In this document: piece by piece, positions 63,171 to 64,000 of the stretch
Layout: the number at the start of each line of letters is the position of its first letter
How positions within the stretch are numbered: position 1 is the first letter of the stretch
Assembly (NCBI RefSeq): GCF_001428105.1
Contig: NZ_LMSJ01000001.1
Coordinates: 124,835 to 188,834 of the forward strand
Reading direction: 5' to 3'
DNA from: Paenibacillus sp. Soil766
GTDB lineage: Bacteria; Bacillota; Bacilli; Paenibacillales; NBRC-103111
DNA: 64,000 nt
The notes under the pieces: model-generated
Databases searched by the model: none
Told to the model about the DNA's origin: nothing
What the model saw: the letters and a program-made list of their open reading frames with translations, nothing else
Position numbers and translations under genes: made by a program

Positions 63171-64000
63171 TTACAGCCCCAAGAAATTATAAATAACCTG
63201 AGAAGCCTCCGCTCTAGTTCCGACCCCTTGAGGTATAAATAAATTAGCCTCTCGACCCTCAATAAGAAGCAAAGCTCTCGCGTTCCTAACATAAGTCACG
63301 GCCCACGGTGATACAATATCCTCGTCATCAAAAGCAGATCCCAAAGGCATAACAGCATCACTGTGTTGCAATCCATAAGCCCGCATGAGCATGGCGACCA
63401 TTTCTTCTCGTGTAATCGATGCCTCAGGCACGAAGGCTGTTTCGCTCTTTCCTTCTACAATTCCTGCCTTTACCGCAATGGAAACCTCAGGATAGAACCA
63501 GTCCGATAGCGAAACATCCGAGAAATTGATGTTTCCTTTGTCGGTTAAATGAAGGGCTCTCACCAGTAGGGCCGTGAATTCAGCCCGAGTAACCTTCCGC
63601 TCTGGCTCAAAATTGGTGTTACTTGTACCAGATACAATATGTTTAGCAGCAAGTTCGGTAATAACATTTTTCGCCCAATGAACATTTGGAACATCCTCAA
63701 ACGTTTTCGTATATTCTAAGGCTGCATATTTACTAAAATGATAAATGTCAGCTGAAATTTCCCCGTTTGCGTAGGTACCTCCTATAAACTCAAGCGCTCC
63801 GTCATCCGCTATGTAATAAATGGAGACCAACTTGGTATTTAAGGAAGGATCCACTTTTAATCGCAAAGTGATTGGCTTTGTGAAAGTTGACAAGGAAGTA
63901 ATCTGATTGTCACCTGTGATTAATTGCAAACTGAATTCGTATACGTTGCCAGACGATTTTAAACCGACGTTCTGGGATTGCTGGCTACGGTCTATCAAAG
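63171..64000 (-). CDS. C-terminal part of a large SLH-domain surface protein (5' end outside window)
   Basis: The frame enters from the right edge, so only about 276 residues are seen. A beta-rich segment (about 1-95: VYEFSLQLITGDNQITSLST, YIADDGALEFIGG) is followed by three SLH repeats: FEDVPNVHWAKNVITELAAK, FSDVSLSDWFYPEVSIAVKA and FDDEDIVSPWAVTYVRNARA. The SLH repeats bind the protein to the secondary cell wall polymer. The beta segment is typical of the region before the SLH domains in large Paenibacillus surface proteins and exo-enzymes. Catalytic parts, if any, lie outside the window. Confidence 0.85.
   Translation of the reverse strand, partial: LIDRSQQSQNVGLKSSGNVYEFSLQLITGDNQITSLSTFTKPITLRLKVDPSLNTKLVSIYYIADDGALEFIGGTYANGEISADIYHFSKYAALEYTKTFEDVPNVHWAKNVITELAAKHIVSGTSNTNFEPERKVTRAEFTALLVRALHLTDKGNINFSDVSLSDWFYPEVSIAVKAGIVEGKSETAFVPEASITREEMVAMLMRAYGLQHSDAVMPLGSAFDDEDIVSPWAVTYVRNARALLLIEGREANLFIPQGVGTRAEASQVIYNFLGL

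Noticed and set aside
63032..63292. 86-codon minus-strand frame ending in a membrane-like helix (LFLILILVSALMISAITP)
   Set aside because: Its first half is an out-of-frame overlap with the SLH coding region and no start codon or ribosome binding site fits the hydrophobic part; possibly a gene relic.

Overview
The window looks like part of the chromosome of a Paenibacillus-type soil or plant-associated Bacillota. Evidence: strong AGGAGG-type ribosome binding sites, frequent GTG and TTG starts, paired YesM/YesN-type sensor and AraC response regulators, LplB/YtcP-type sugar ABC transporters, S-layer homology (SLH) proteins, a Spo0E-like sporulation phosphatase and a BclA-like collagen fragment. 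Most genes lie on the minus strand. No tRNA, rRNA, CRISPR array, transposase or phage gene was recognised.

Layout. (1) 1-10.6 kb: a uronate or polysaccharide utilisation operon, read right to left: YesM-type kinase, YesN-type regulator, sugar-binding lipoprotein, two permeases, a DapA-family aldolase and a large secreted alginate-lyase-like enzyme that runs off the left edge. (2) 10.7-16.8 kb: a GntR/LacI-type regulator, a PhnP-like cyclic phosphodiesterase and a complete Fbp/PhnSTUV-like ABC importer. (3) 17.2-20.4 kb: a nucleotidyltransferase, then two gene wrecks, a frameshifted AraC response regulator whose end is joined to the tail of a collagen-like spore surface protein. (4) 20.5-28.9 kb: GH35 beta-galactosidase, GH127 beta-L-arabinofuranosidase, a Cys-type sulfatase, two AraC regulators and an AraC remnant. 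(5) 29-31.6 kb: membrane protein, fragment of an ABC ATPase, LuxR-type response regulator, an unannotated 45-aa exported peptide and a type I signal peptidase. (6) 31.8-38.4 kb: an exopolysaccharide operon with a multidomain response regulator (Hpt, REC, degenerate GGDEF, REC), a HEAT-repeat membrane protein, a processive GT2 synthase and a frameshifted membrane-anchored glycosidase. (7) 38.7-43 kb: two divergent LysM-GMC oxidoreductases around a ThuA-like protein. (8) 43-64 kb: a xylan/arabinoxylan locus.

The xylan locus is the highlight. Three secreted enzymes (two GH43, one GH30_8-like glucuronoxylanase) each carry cohesin, FIVAR-like and type I dockerin modules in one chain, and the neighbouring gene makes a cohesin fused to three SLH repeats. 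This predicts a chain-forming, cell-wall-anchored enzyme complex, a small cellulosome-like system. A fourth dockerin gene next to them is a pseudogene. The SLH-cohesin gene and both GH43 genes appear to share an upstream promoter box, and several promoters carry cre-like catabolite repression sites. An AraC-type response regulator, an LplB/YtcP-type importer with its binding protein and an AraC regulator complete the locus, and another SLH protein runs off the right edge.
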